Virus record (IMG/VR): IMGVR_UViG_3300022198_002113
Location: 1-29,927 of that record
DNA from: a virus
Reading direction: 5' to 3' (one strand)
DNA: 29,927 nucleotides
In this document: piece after piece, positions 22,232 to 28,391 of the stretch
Numbering within the stretch: position 1 is the stretch's first letter
Layout: each line of letters starts with the position of its first letter
Notes under the pieces: model-generated
Told to the model about the DNA's origin: nothing
Database searches by the model: none
What the model saw: only the letters and a program-made list of their open reading frames with translations
Position numbers and translations under genes: made by a program

Positions 22232-22548
22232 GTGTCGGACCCTTCGCGGTAGGCGGCTAGGGCGTTCTTTAGCCTGTAGATTGCATCGCTTACGTCTGGA
22301 TCTTCGGTTGTTTCCCAGAACCCGACAGCATCCGCCAGCGCATCCGCTTTGGTGATACGTGCTTCGAGGGTGGCTATCTGTTCGCCACGGTGGCTGTATT
22401 CGCGGGATAGGTTGTCAAACGCGGATTGCAGTTCTTCGATGCGGGCGGCGGCTTCACGCATCAAAGCAGTGTCACTCCCCCATGCGATTTTTTCGCCCAT
22501 CTCTATGACGCCAGCTTTGATCGTCAGGCGCTTCACCAGATCACTCAT
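22228..22548 (-). CDS. hypothetical helical/coiled-coil phage protein, 106 aa
   Basis: The start at 22548 follows GGAGGG at about eight bases; the frame further upstream belongs to the overlapping gene. The middle is a long charged helix (LMREAAARIEELQSAFDNLS, then EQIATLEARITKADALADA) likely to form a coiled coil. Similar Ead/Ea22-like proteins with MSDLVKRL starts are common in phage accessory operons and have no fixed role. Overlaps the genes on both sides. Confidence 0.7.
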   Translation of the reverse strand: MSDLVKRLTIKAGVIEMGEKIAWGSDTALMREAAARIEELQSAFDNLSREYSHRGEQIATLEARITKADALADAVGFWETTEDPDVSDAIYRLKNALAAYREGSDT

Positions 22549-22753
22549 CGCCCAAGCCCTCCGGCCTCGCCACAGGGCGCGGTGAGGCGCTAAGCAGCGT
22601 TGACCGCTCACACAACACCGCCACGTCGTCATAGGACGCTTCAAGGATGGCTTGCATGGGCTGCAAGGCCGCGCCGCACTCTGCCTCGCTGGGGAAGAGG
22701 ACGCGAGATTCCACGTCGCCGTACAATGCGATAAGGATGGTCCACAGCTTCAT
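22541..22753 (-). CDS. hypothetical small protein, 70 aa
   Basis: MKLWTILIALYGDVESRVLF gives a short hydrophobic start, perhaps a signal or membrane segment, and SEAECGAALQPM with two Cys (Cys26 and Cys48) could form a disulfide. A Pro/Arg tail ends the protein. Similar MKLWT-type small proteins occur in phage early operons. The ATG overlaps the previous stop by four bases, and its own end overlaps the next gene by eight. Confidence 0.65.
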   Translation of the reverse strand: MKLWTILIALYGDVESRVLFPSEAECGAALQPMQAILEASYDDVAVLCERSTLLSASPRPVARPEGLGDE

Positions 22754-22986
22754 TTATCCATCTCCTGCGCATCCCGAATGGCACTGGCCTTGTATTGGCA
22801 CCAGTCTGGCGTTTCGTTTGTGTCGATTGGCAGCTTGCGGGACTGACTGTCTTCGGTCTTGTTCCAAACGCACGTCCCGCCGATGTAGCCGCGACAGCAA
22901 AAGCCACCGCTCAAGCACTTAGCGACCAGAGCGCCAGGATTGTCTTTGCGTTCTATTATCACTGGTCCGAATGTGTATTGGGTCAT
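22750..22986 (-). CDS. hypothetical Cys-rich protein, 78 aa
   Basis: Five Cys residues (24, 30, 31, 39, 63), with the cluster CLSGGFCCRGYIGGTC, suggest metal binding or disulfides. The rest is polar. No family recognised. Overlaps its neighbours by four bases each, as in the rest of this block. Confidence 0.65.
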   Translation of the reverse strand: MTQYTFGPVIIERKDNPGALVAKCLSGGFCCRGYIGGTCVWNKTEDSQSRKLPIDTNETPDWCQYKASAIRDAQEMDK

Positions 22987-23198
22987 AGTTCCGCGTTCCT
23001 TTCCATCATTGCATGAAATTTGTCATCCTCCGCCATCTCAGCAAGTGCGGCGGCTTCTTCGTCATTGGCGCGGGCGCACTGGTCGCAAGCCCACTTGTCG
23101 CGCTCGTATTCGGTCAGGTCATCCTCGATGAAATCGCACTCGCAATAATCGCAGCGGAATGTTTCCTCGAAGGCAGGCGGGTAGAGCCAAGAAGCCAT
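22983..23198 (-). CDS. small zinc-ribbon-like protein, 71 aa
   Basis: Two Cys pairs, Cys16-x2-Cys19 and Cys38-x2-Cys41 (CDYCEC and CDQC), with 18 residues between, are laid out as a zinc ribbon. An acidic, Ala-rich helix follows. I chose the ATG at 23198 because it overlaps the stop of the 30-residue gene upstream (TGATG); a start at 23210 would add four residues. Role unknown; such proteins often bind nucleic acid or a host protein. Confidence 0.7.
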   Translation of the reverse strand: MASWLYPPAFEETFRCDYCECDFIEDDLTEYERDKWACDQCARANDEEAAALAEMAEDDKFHAMMERNAEL

Positions 23199-23290
23199 CA
23201 GAACCCCCATCCGTAGGCGATGAACAGGAGCATAAACGGCAGGGCCAGAACGCAGATTGCGCCGAGCAAATCTTCAATGAAGTGTCTCAT
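23198..23290 (-). CDS. 30-aa membrane peptide
   Basis: Thirty codons from ATG 23290 to TGA 23198-23200. The start MRHFIEDLLGAICVL is followed by a run of hydrophobic residues to YGWGF, so about residues 9-27 can span a membrane. Both ends overlap neighbouring genes (ATGA and TGATG), which argues that it is translated. Tiny proteins with an M-(R/K)-x-F-(I/L)-(E/D)-D-x-(I/L)GA start occur in rhodobacterial phages and prophages, as I recall. Function unknown. Confidence 0.65.
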   Translation of the reverse strand: MRHFIEDLLGAICVLALPFMLLFIAYGWGF

Positions 23291-23493
23291 GCCGTCCACC
23301 CCGCCTGTTGAACCTCGCGTAGCGCCTTGATGCGGTTGCGCATTTCTTCGCGCGTGCAGCCGTGGTCGATGATGTGGTCTATGTCCGCTGCCATCTCTAG
23401 CAGCGGGGTGACGTTTGCGCCCTCGCGGTTGCCAGAGCGTATCGCGTCATAAATCGCGTCACTCAGCACGCGCATCGCTTCGTCGTAAGTCAT
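23287..23493 (-). CDS. hypothetical helical protein, 68 aa
   Basis: Acidic and helical: MTYDEAMRVLSDAIYDAI, then LLEMAADIDHIIDHG and CTREEMRNRIKALREV. No motif or family recognised. It shares one base with the upstream stop (TAATG at 23491-23495) and four bases with the next gene, so it belongs to the coupled block. Confidence 0.65.
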   Translation of the reverse strand: MTYDEAMRVLSDAIYDAIRSGNREGANVTPLLEMAADIDHIIDHGCTREEMRNRIKALREVQQAGWTA

Positions 23494-23756
23494 TAGTGTA
23501 CTCCGTCTTCTGGCCCTACGGCCAAGTTAAGTTGATGTATTGCCTCGGCCTCGAGGGCCATCGTTGCTGCGTCGAGGGCGAGCATGTCGAAGTCTTCTTC
23601 GCCCCCGTAGTTGCGTATCAATACGCTGAGCAAAGTCTTGAGCTGGTCAGAACTCATGCGCAGCGGTGAGAACGAACTGATGATCTCTATGTATTTCAGG
23701 AACTCAGCGTTCGTCATTGGTTTGTCTGTAAAAGAAAATTCGTACTCGCCCCGCAT
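23493..23756 (-). CDS. hypothetical protein, 87 aa
   Basis: Start at 23756 is supported by GGAG about eight bases upstream; a later ATG at 23717 has no ribosome site. This start puts 53 bases inside the end of the upstream helix-turn-helix gene. The protein is helical with segments SSDQLKTLLSVLIRNYGG and MLALDAATMALEAEAIHQL. No family recognised. Confidence 0.65.
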   Translation of the reverse strand: MRGEYEFSFTDKPMTNAEFLKYIEIISSFSPLRMSSDQLKTLLSVLIRNYGGEEDFDMLALDAATMALEAEAIHQLNLAVGPEDGVH

Positions 23757-24018
23757 CGTGGTACTCCGATCTGGCTAGTTGCTTCCTCTCAAGATACCCG
23801 AGAAGGAACTTCCCACGCTCCTGAGACACGCCAATCATGCTGCCCAAGTCAGAACCGGTCAACATCCCCTTCCGGCGCAACGCAGACAGCGCAGCGAGAT
23901 ACTCTTTTGGTACTCGCTGCGCTACACCACCCTGACCCCCGTCACCAGCCGACATCATCGACTGGTTCTCGAGGATCGACATGGCTCTCAGGCCTTGGGC
24001 ATACTCACTTTCCGTCAC
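23704..24018 (-). CDS. winged-helix-like DNA-binding protein, 104 aa
   Basis: After a flexible Gly/Gln-rich part, residues 38-98 look like a winged helix: EYLAALSALRRKGMLTGSDL, GSMIGVSQERGKFLLGYLER as helix-turn-helix with recognition helix, and RVRIFFYRQ as the wing. Possible transcription regulator within the early operon. The first bases overlap the end of the zinc-ribbon gene by 14 bases. Family assignment is by fold pattern only. Confidence 0.65.
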   Translation of the reverse strand: MTESEYAQGLRAMSILENQSMMSAGDGGQGGVAQRVPKEYLAALSALRRKGMLTGSDLGSMIGVSQERGKFLLGYLERKQLARSEYHDAGRVRIFFYRQTNDER

Positions 24019-24241
24019 GTGAAAGCTCGTTCACTTTGTCATGCAGAAACTTCACTTGCTTCATCGCAGCGTCGTTCTGCTGTTCCATGAACACCAACTC
24101 AGTGACAAACCAAGCAGTCGACTTGCGATCCAACTCACCGCTGATCAGCATGTGGAAACACCGGTTACACAGATCCTTGCTGTTGCCTGTCAGATTGCCG
24201 CAGTTGCGCACAATGCACCGTATCTTAGACGTCTGGCTCAC
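24005..24241 (-). CDS. small zinc-finger-like protein, 78 aa
   Basis: I chose GTG at 24241 because it overlaps the upstream TGA (GTGA); a longer start at 24268 would lie inside the upstream gene. Cys9-x4-Cys14-x10-Cys25-x2-Cys28 (CIVRNC and CNRC) makes a likely zinc site. A helical tail with QNDAAMKQVKFLHDKVNEL follows. Similar zinc proteins occur in phage early regions with unknown roles. Confidence 0.7.
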   Translation of the reverse strand: MSQTSKIRCIVRNCGNLTGNSKDLCNRCFHMLISGELDRKSTAWFVTELVFMEQQNDAAMKQVKFLHDKVNELSRDGK

Positions 24242-24738
24242 AGGAACTTTTCCGGGTCTGTGGCCCACAGCACGTTCATCGCTCGGCGGTTAGAATGATG
24301 GAAGATATCCGCCCGTGCCACCGTACCCTGAGTGAAGAGCCGGTTCAGCCGATCGCGCACCATGACCGTCTGCTCGTTCACCTCACGCGCAATCTCACGC
24401 GTCGTCAGGTATGACTCGGCATCCTCCAACGCGTCCATGATGCGCTCATCAAGGTCTGCAAGTTTATCCAACAGCGGCGACGGCTCGTCGTACTCAGCCT
24501 CATCAGGGTCACCTCCGATGGGCTCGACGTAGATACCCATGTACTCCGTCTGCCGACCCGGTGTGTTTCTGATCAACTTCGCCATGCGCTTCTCACCTGC
24601 GATGAGGTTGGCGGCCATTGTCACTCCCGGCGGGATGTACACACCCTCACCTGTCTCAGGCACAACGCCGAAGCCGTCGTTCTTGATCGTCAGGTTGGTG
24701 ATCAGGATTTCTTTTTCGATTGTCGGTTGCTGTTCCAT
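24238..24738 (-). CDS. protein with OB/cold-shock-like N-terminus and winged-helix C-terminus, 166 aa
   Basis: Residues 8-72 (ILITNLTIKNDGFGVVPETG, GVYIPPGVTMAANL, then YMGIYVEP) have the beta pattern of a cold-shock/OB-type nucleic-acid domain. Residues 96-160 look like a winged helix (LTTREIAREVNEQTVMVRDR, LNRLFTQGTVARADIF). An acidic linker joins them. It may act on DNA or as a regulator of phage transcription. It is expressed from its own copy of a duplicated promoter-leader unit. Domain calls are from strand/helix pattern and memory of similar phage proteins. Confidence 0.65.
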   Translation of the reverse strand: MEQQPTIEKEILITNLTIKNDGFGVVPETGEGVYIPPGVTMAANLIAGEKRMAKLIRNTPGRQTEYMGIYVEPIGGDPDEAEYDEPSPLLDKLADLDERIMDALEDAESYLTTREIAREVNEQTVMVRDRLNRLFTQGTVARADIFHHSNRRAMNVLWATDPEKFL

Positions 24739-24740
24739 GT

Positions 24741-24799
24741 TATGTCTCCTTGGTTAACATGTTTCATACTATATGTAACTTTTTAGGATTTACAAGAGG
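24741..24799 (-). promoter_or_regulatory. promoter and leader, copy 1 of a duplicated 59-bp unit
   Basis: Leftward: -35 TTGTAA (24795-24790), 16-base spacer, -10 TATAGT (24773-24768), then an A/T-rich leader and AAGGAGA ribosome site before the ATG at 24738. The -35 overlaps the stop codon of the upstream gene. The 59 bases are identical to 25141-25199 except at two positions. Confidence 0.75.
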
Positions 24800-25137
24800 T
24801 ATTCTTCAATCCATTCCTTGAGTTCTTCGACTGTTTTGGCGTTGTCATACTCCTGCTGCTTGCGAGTCTCATACTCATGGCGGCGCTGGAGTTCTTGCGC
24901 CTTTTCCTCGCACCAGCGGCAGACAGTATGGCCGTAGCTTTGACGAGATAGACTCACCTTACCTTCGCAAGATGAAGAGATACCGCTTTCACAGTCTGGC
25001 ATTGTGGCGCGGGCCTTCAATGCGGTATCCCGCTTGTCTGCGTATGCGTGTCCGTGCGCTTCGCAATATCTCTTGTTGCCCCAACGACGATGGTAAATCG
25101 CTTGCTCGGTACAGAAATCCTTCTTGCACTTAGGCAT
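24790..25137 (-). CDS. double zinc-knuckle-like protein, 115 aa
   Basis: Two potential metal sites are visible: Cys4-x4-Cys9-x15-Cys25-x2-His28, and Cys49-x7-Cys57-x15-Cys73-x2-Cys76. The C-terminal third is a charged helix (EKAQELQRRHEYETRKQQEY) with a Glu-rich end. No family recognised; a nucleic-acid- or protein-binding adaptor is likely. Expressed from copy 2 of the duplicated promoter. Its stop codon TAA lies in the -35 of copy 1. Confidence 0.7.
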   Translation of the reverse strand: MPKCKKDFCTEQAIYHRRWGNKRYCEAHGHAYADKRDTALKARATMPDCESGISSSCEGKVSLSRQSYGHTVCRWCEEKAQELQRRHEYETRKQQEYDNAKTVEELKEWIEEYLL

Positions 25138-25140
25138 TCT

Positions 25141-25199
25141 TATGTCTCCTTGGTTAAGATGTTTAATACTATATGTAACTTTTTAGGATTTACAAGAGG
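25141..25199 (-). promoter_or_regulatory. promoter and leader, copy 2 of a duplicated 59-bp unit
   Basis: Leftward: -35 TTGTAA (25195-25190), 16-base spacer, -10 TATAGT (25173-25168), leader and AAGGAGA ribosome site before the ATG at 25137. It differs from copy 1 only at 25158 and 25165, and lies exactly 400 bases away. Confidence 0.75.
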
Positions 25200-25342
25200 G
25201 GATTTTTTGGTATTCTTACTTTTAGTTCGGGAGGGTTCCCGGATCGTGGGCCGCGCACATCAGCGGTAGTCGTACCCCATATGGTGCGCGAGTTATCGGG
25301 TTTAGCGCCCCGGTGATTCTCTTCCCTGTTCGCTACCACCTA
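25200..25342 (+). other. non-coding gap with several hairpins; possible small RNA
   Basis: No credible gene. On the + strand there is TTCGGGA-GGGT-TCCCGGA (25226-25243), CGCGCAC (25252-25258) pairing with GTGCGCG (25284-25290), and ATCGGG (25295-25300) pairing with CCCGGT (25309-25314). A terminator follows directly at 25343. GGTAGTCGTACCCCATA (25265-25281) is almost the same as GGTAGCGTACCCCATA at 21944-21959, also just before a terminator. A weak + promoter (TTACAA, 15 bases, TATTCT) may exist at 25190-25216. This could be a small RNA or a structured leader; not recognised as a tRNA or known family. Confidence 0.4.
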
Positions 25343-25373
25343 ACCCGCCGGTCATCGATCGGCGGGTCTTTTT
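25343..25373 (+). terminator. rho-independent terminator, + strand
   Basis: ACCCGCCG (25343-25350) pairs with CGGCGGGT (25360-25367). Part of the 9-base loop can also pair, and CTTTTT follows. No + strand gene ends nearby, so the transcript it stops must begin in the non-coding gap or be antisense to the early operon. The T-run touches the stop of the - strand gene at 25372. Confidence 0.85.
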
Positions 25374-25614
25374 ATGTGATAATCGTTTCCCTCTGCTTTG
25401 CGCAAAGAGTGTGATGAAGAAAACCAACCAGACCAATGGCTTCCTGCAGGTCGCTAGTTGCGTAAGTCGTAAACGTGGCGTGACCCGTAAGGCTACCCGC
25501 CAAAGCAACAGAGCGAAGCCTACCGCTCTTGGCCATCTCCAGAGCCTCCTCGAGCGTAGCGACGGTGTCTGCGTCCGGTTCGGAGTTTCGGTCCTGTAGT
25601 TTAATCGTACTCAT
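25372..25614 (-). CDS. conserved small phage protein, 80 aa
   Basis: The core reads DADTVATLEEALEMAKSGRL, RSVALAGSLTGHATFTTYAT and SDLQEAIGLVGFLHHTLCA. I recall close relatives in phages and prophages of alphaproteobacteria, with no function assigned. Start at 25614 follows AAGGAGATTGAA. The stop abuts the opposite-strand terminator. The start overlaps the previous gene's stop by four bases. Confidence 0.7.
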   Translation of the reverse strand: MSTIKLQDRNSEPDADTVATLEEALEMAKSGRLRSVALAGSLTGHATFTTYATSDLQEAIGLVGFLHHTLCAKQRETIIT

Positions 25615-26171
25615 TTCAATCTCCTTTTTACGCCTTTGCTGGAGTTACAGCTGCGACACAGCAGTTGGTATGTAGACCTTGAAGCGTGGTACTTAATCCA
25701 CGGTTCAGGGTCGGCCAAGTGCCAACCCGCGCAGCTCTTATTTGTAACAAGTTTGACGTCGCTACTCTCGAGGTATTCTTTCGCAATAACAGAGAACGGC
25801 GGATCGACGTGGTCAACAGTCAGATGCGTGGTCTCGCCGCAATATGCGCACTCCTTCGGCTCCGCGTCATGAAACACTGTCGCCAAGTCATCCCGGACTG
25901 CTGTGCGCAGCGCGTCGTCATAGCGTTCTTTATCCTTAGCTCCGCGTATCGCCTTGCTCCACGAGAACGGCCCGTCAATACCGCACTCCGTCTGCACAAT
26001 GAGGTGACGTGTGTTGTTCGGATATCCCGGACATGGCATCCGTGTAATGCTCAGGAACTTAAAACCGCAAAGAGCACCTGCGATCTGCAGGTGCTCCTCG
26101 TTGAACGGCTTCCCGAACATATTAACGTCTATGATCGCCCGCATCTTCGCGAGCTTATCTTTCTGTGTCAT
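25611..26171 (-). CDS. HNH/DUF3223-like zinc nuclease protein, 186 aa
   Basis: The second half has Cys108-x2-Cys111 (CAYCGE), then LTVDHVDPPFSVIAKEYL with His121, and Cys172-x2-Cys175 in LLCRSCNSSKGVKRR. This is a split HNH-type zinc fold. The region with KLVTNKSCAGWHLADPEPWI, then YHASRSTYQLLC, recalls DUF3223-type HNH-linked proteins. The first 100 residues are a separate domain with PGYPNNTRHLIVQTECGID. A nicking or cutting activity is possible. It lies in the early operon below the helicase. The exact catalytic set is less complete than in classic HNH enzymes. Confidence 0.65.
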   Translation of the reverse strand: MTQKDKLAKMRAIIDVNMFGKPFNEEHLQIAGALCGFKFLSITRMPCPGYPNNTRHLIVQTECGIDGPFSWSKAIRGAKDKERYDDALRTAVRDDLATVFHDAEPKECAYCGETTHLTVDHVDPPFSVIAKEYLESSDVKLVTNKSCAGWHLADPEPWIKYHASRSTYQLLCRSCNSSKGVKRRLK

Positions 26172-26340
26172 GCCCTAACGCCTTATTTGCCAACATGCCG
26201 TAGAACTGTGCCGCTGGGCCTTCGGAGACCTTGGCGATGTCCGAGATCTCACGCAGTGCGTCCTCGAGCTCCTTCACTCGGTGGCGCAGTGCCTCGACCT
26301 CGGCGTCCCTAACGCCCCCTGTGAACAGCTGGTCTGGCAT
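26155..26340 (-). CDS. small coiled-coil protein, 61 aa
   Basis: ATG at 26340 overlaps the upstream TGA (TGATG); a GTG at 26343 lies just before. The middle is a heptad-like helix (AEVEALRHRVKELEDALREI). The last 17 bases overlap the HNH-type gene. Similar coiled-coil proteins are common in phage early regions; no function known. Confidence 0.65.
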   Translation of the reverse strand: MPDQLFTGGVRDAEVEALRHRVKELEDALREISDIAKVSEGPAAQFYGMLANKALGHDTER

Positions 26341-26510
26341 CACCAGTGCTCCAACCGCTTTAAGTTCTCCACTTCATCCTCGAGGCGCTCGACCTCCGCC
26401 ACCAGTTCGTCGATCCTGTCGAACAGCTCCTCGTGCTCCGGCAGGATGCGGCGGTACATGGAGGTATGACCATCCCGCAAGAGGGTCAGTGCTACTTCTT
26501 TGTCGATCAT
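26340..26510 (-). CDS. small coiled-coil protein, 56 aa
   Basis: ATG at 26510 is preceded by GAGG. The N-terminal part is MIDKEVALTLLRDGHTSMYR, and the rest is an acidic coiled coil (DRIDELVAEVERLEDEVENL) ending KRLEHW. It may pair with the next gene's coiled coil, since the two overlap (TGATG). Function unknown. Confidence 0.65.
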   Translation of the reverse strand: MIDKEVALTLLRDGHTSMYRRILPEHEELFDRIDELVAEVERLEDEVENLKRLEHW

Positions 26511-26519
26511 ATCAAGTCC

Positions 26520-26741
26520 TCACTCGTCGCAATCTGGGTCGCTGTAGTCCATTTCGCAAATGCAACGGTATATACATACTTGCAATGCGACGTCTCTTAT
26601 CCGTTCATCATCCCACTTTTTTGGGTCAACACCTAAGTCCCTGTCAAAATGGAGAAAAAGACCCCATAGGCAGTTGGCCGCAATCTCTAAATCAAGATCA
26701 GATCTTTCTTTGTGATTTCTTTTAAGCTGGAACTTATCCAT
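26520..26741 (-). CDS. hypothetical small protein, 73 aa
   Basis: A strong ribosome site (AAGGAGATAATGTGAC) precedes the ATG at 26741. Segments LDLEIAANCLWGLFLHFDRD and DDERIRDVALQVCIYRCICE are helical; four Cys (24, 56, 60, 62, with one more near the end) may bind metal. No family recognised. It sits directly after the helicase gene. Confidence 0.65.
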   Translation of the reverse strand: MDKFQLKRNHKERSDLDLEIAANCLWGLFLHFDRDLGVDPKKWDDERIRDVALQVCIYRCICEMDYSDPDCDE

Positions 26742-26762
26742 GTCACATTATCTCCTTCTGGG

Positions 26763-28091
26763 TCATATCATTTCCTTCAGCGTTAGCTGTGCTGCTTGTT
26801 TGCCAGACAGCGACTTCGCTATCTTAGCGTCGATCGTATCTCTCGCCGTCACGTAGTGTATGTACACTGTCTCCTTCTGCCCTTGTCGAGCAAGCCGTGC
26901 GTTGACCTGCTCATGCGCCTCCTGTGAATACGTCAGCGACATCCAGATGAGTCGTCTGCCACCCGACTGCAAGTTCAGACCATGTGACGCCGACGCCGGG
27001 TGCAGCGCCATTACTGGCACTTCACCGCGGTTCCACGCCTCTATCGCCTCACGCGCCTCCTTGGCGCTCGTGCCGCCGCCAAGCACTGGCATATCAGGCC
27101 ATATATCACGCAGCTTCGCGGCCTCCGCGCGGAACTGATATACAATCAGACAGTTCTCACCCGAGTCCTCCACGATCTCACGGACCGCATTCACCTTCGT
27201 GTCATGCACGTCGATCGCATCGCCGAGCTCATCAAGCACCACGCCGCTCGCGATCTGACGCAGCTTGATACCCAACGTCGTCTGCTGCAGCGCCATGATG
27301 TCCGTGCCGCTGAACCGCGCCACGCACTCCTTCTCCAGCTCCTCATACTGACGCATCACACCGCGCGGCAGCACCACATCATTAAACACCGGAACCGGGT
27401 CGCTAAACACAGGCACCTCAACCCTGAAGCACCGGTTCGCATAATCCTGATCAAGCGCTTCCGCACACCCCGGCAGCTCACGCCACACATGCCCGAACTG
27501 ATCAACCGCCTGAAAATACGACGCCCGCCACGCGTAGAAACTCAGCCCCCAAACACTCGGAAACACAGCGTCCACAATCCCCCAGTAATCCAACCGCCCG
27601 TTCGCATACGGACTACCAGTCAACCCAACTCGCCGACCCGCGAACGCCATCATCTTCTTGATCGACTTGCGCCGCTTAGACTTCGCCGACTTCAGCTTCG
27701 TCACCTCGTCGAAATACACCGCCGTCCGGTTGCCCGCCTCGAACCGCTGCTGCTCAAGCCACGGCGCCAACTCATAGTTGACCATCAGCACCTGCCAATC
27801 AGACGCCATCACCTTCTTACGCTGAGCAGCCGTCTTACCAGCCAACGTCTCAACACGCAGGCCAAACCCCCACTTCTCATTCTCCTCAACCCACGTCACC
27901 TGAGCCACACGCAGCGGAGCCCACACAACAGCGCGGTCAATATCCCCTCTGGCAATCAACGTCTTGATCGACTGCAACGAGACCGCCGACTTACCAGCCC
28001 CCATCTCCGCAACCCAGATCACATTCGACTTCCGACACAAATGCGCCAGAGCCTCCTCCTGATAATCATGAAACCGTAGCAAACCACTCAT
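26763..28091 (-). CDS. SNF2-family DNA helicase/translocase, 442 aa
   Basis: I chose ATG at 28091 with GGAAGGA upstream. Helicase motifs: Q-like FHDYQEEA near residue 10; Walker A EMGAGKS at 29-35; VWAPLRV at 56-62 as motif Ia; motif II DEVTKLK at 128-134, where DE-V replaces DEAH; motif III LTGSPYANG at 157-165; and motif VI QVNARLARQGQ at about 396-406 with arginine fingers. This is the compact phage SNF2 type, which uses ATP to move on double-stranded DNA in replication or recombination. It overlaps the VRR-NUC gene by 26 bases, and such pairs recur in phages. Confidence 0.9.
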   Translation of the reverse strand: MSGLLRFHDYQEEALAHLCRKSNVIWVAEMGAGKSAVSLQSIKTLIARGDIDRAVVWAPLRVAQVTWVEENEKWGFGLRVETLAGKTAAQRKKVMASDWQVLMVNYELAPWLEQQRFEAGNRTAVYFDEVTKLKSAKSKRRKSIKKMMAFAGRRVGLTGSPYANGRLDYWGIVDAVFPSVWGLSFYAWRASYFQAVDQFGHVWRELPGCAEALDQDYANRCFRVEVPVFSDPVPVFNDVVLPRGVMRQYEELEKECVARFSGTDIMALQQTTLGIKLRQIASGVVLDELGDAIDVHDTKVNAVREIVEDSGENCLIVYQFRAEAAKLRDIWPDMPVLGGGTSAKEAREAIEAWNRGEVPVMALHPASASHGLNLQSGGRRLIWMSLTYSQEAHEQVNARLARQGQKETVYIHYVTARDTIDAKIAKSLSGKQAAQLTLKEMI

Positions 28092-28335
28092 CCACTTGAT
28101 CCTTCCCGTATAACACTTCCACATTGCACCCGAGCCCAGACAACTTGGCGATCACCGCCTTCTGTATCTTGCTCAGCCGACCCTTGTCCGTCTTCAACTC
28201 CACAAACACAACAACACCTCCCGGCATCATAACCAACCGGTCAGGTATGCCCTTCGTACCAGTCAGCTTGATCGTCCAACCACCGCGCTGAACAACCTCC
28301 TGCCGAAAATATCGCTCCAGTCTGCTTTCGCGCAT
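28066..28335 (-). CDS. VRR-NUC domain nuclease, 89 aa
   Basis: The whole protein is one VRR-NUC domain: N-terminal Glu (RESRLERYF), GTKGIPDRLVMMPGG with Asp32, VVVFVELKTDKGRLSKIQ with Glu46 and Lys48, and Gln58. These are the metal and catalytic positions of this PD-(D/E)XK-type family, which includes structure-specific DNA nucleases such as FAN1. Phage members usually sit beside an SNF2 helicase, as here, and probably process branched DNA. It heads the leftward early operon. Confidence 0.9.
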   Translation of the reverse strand: MRESRLERYFRQEVVQRGGWTIKLTGTKGIPDRLVMMPGGVVVFVELKTDKGRLSKIQKAVIAKLSGLGCNVEVLYGKDQVDEWFATVS

Positions 28336-28391
28336 TGACCTGTTCGCCGTTCTTAGTTACACACTTTTATACACACGAAAGGGAATGTCAA
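28336..28391. promoter_or_regulatory. divergent promoter region between VRR-NUC operon and RHH/DUF2800 operon
   Basis: Leftward there is a perfect -35 TTGACA (28391-28386) with TATAAA 14 bases later (shorter than usual) and TAAAAG at 16 bases as an alternative -10. Rightward there is TTATAC at 28367-28372 as a -10 candidate with no clear -35. The RHH protein encoded to the right may bind here. Exact elements are uncertain. Confidence 0.5.

Noticed and set aside
25200-25342. tRNA gene in the non-coding gap
   Set aside because: No cloverleaf with a T-arm consensus or acceptor stem could be laid out; the hairpins found do not fit tRNA spacing.
27000-28079. 359-codon open frame on the + strand opposite the helicase gene
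   Set aside because: The helicase on the other strand has all motifs in order. The + frame gives an Arg/His/Leu-rich product without any domain, a typical shadow of a GC-rich gene.
28335-28391. Longer start for the 54-residue RHH protein (19 extra residues)
   Set aside because: The added residues lie in the divergent promoter region and have no ribosome site; the RHH fold starts properly at the ATG at 28392.
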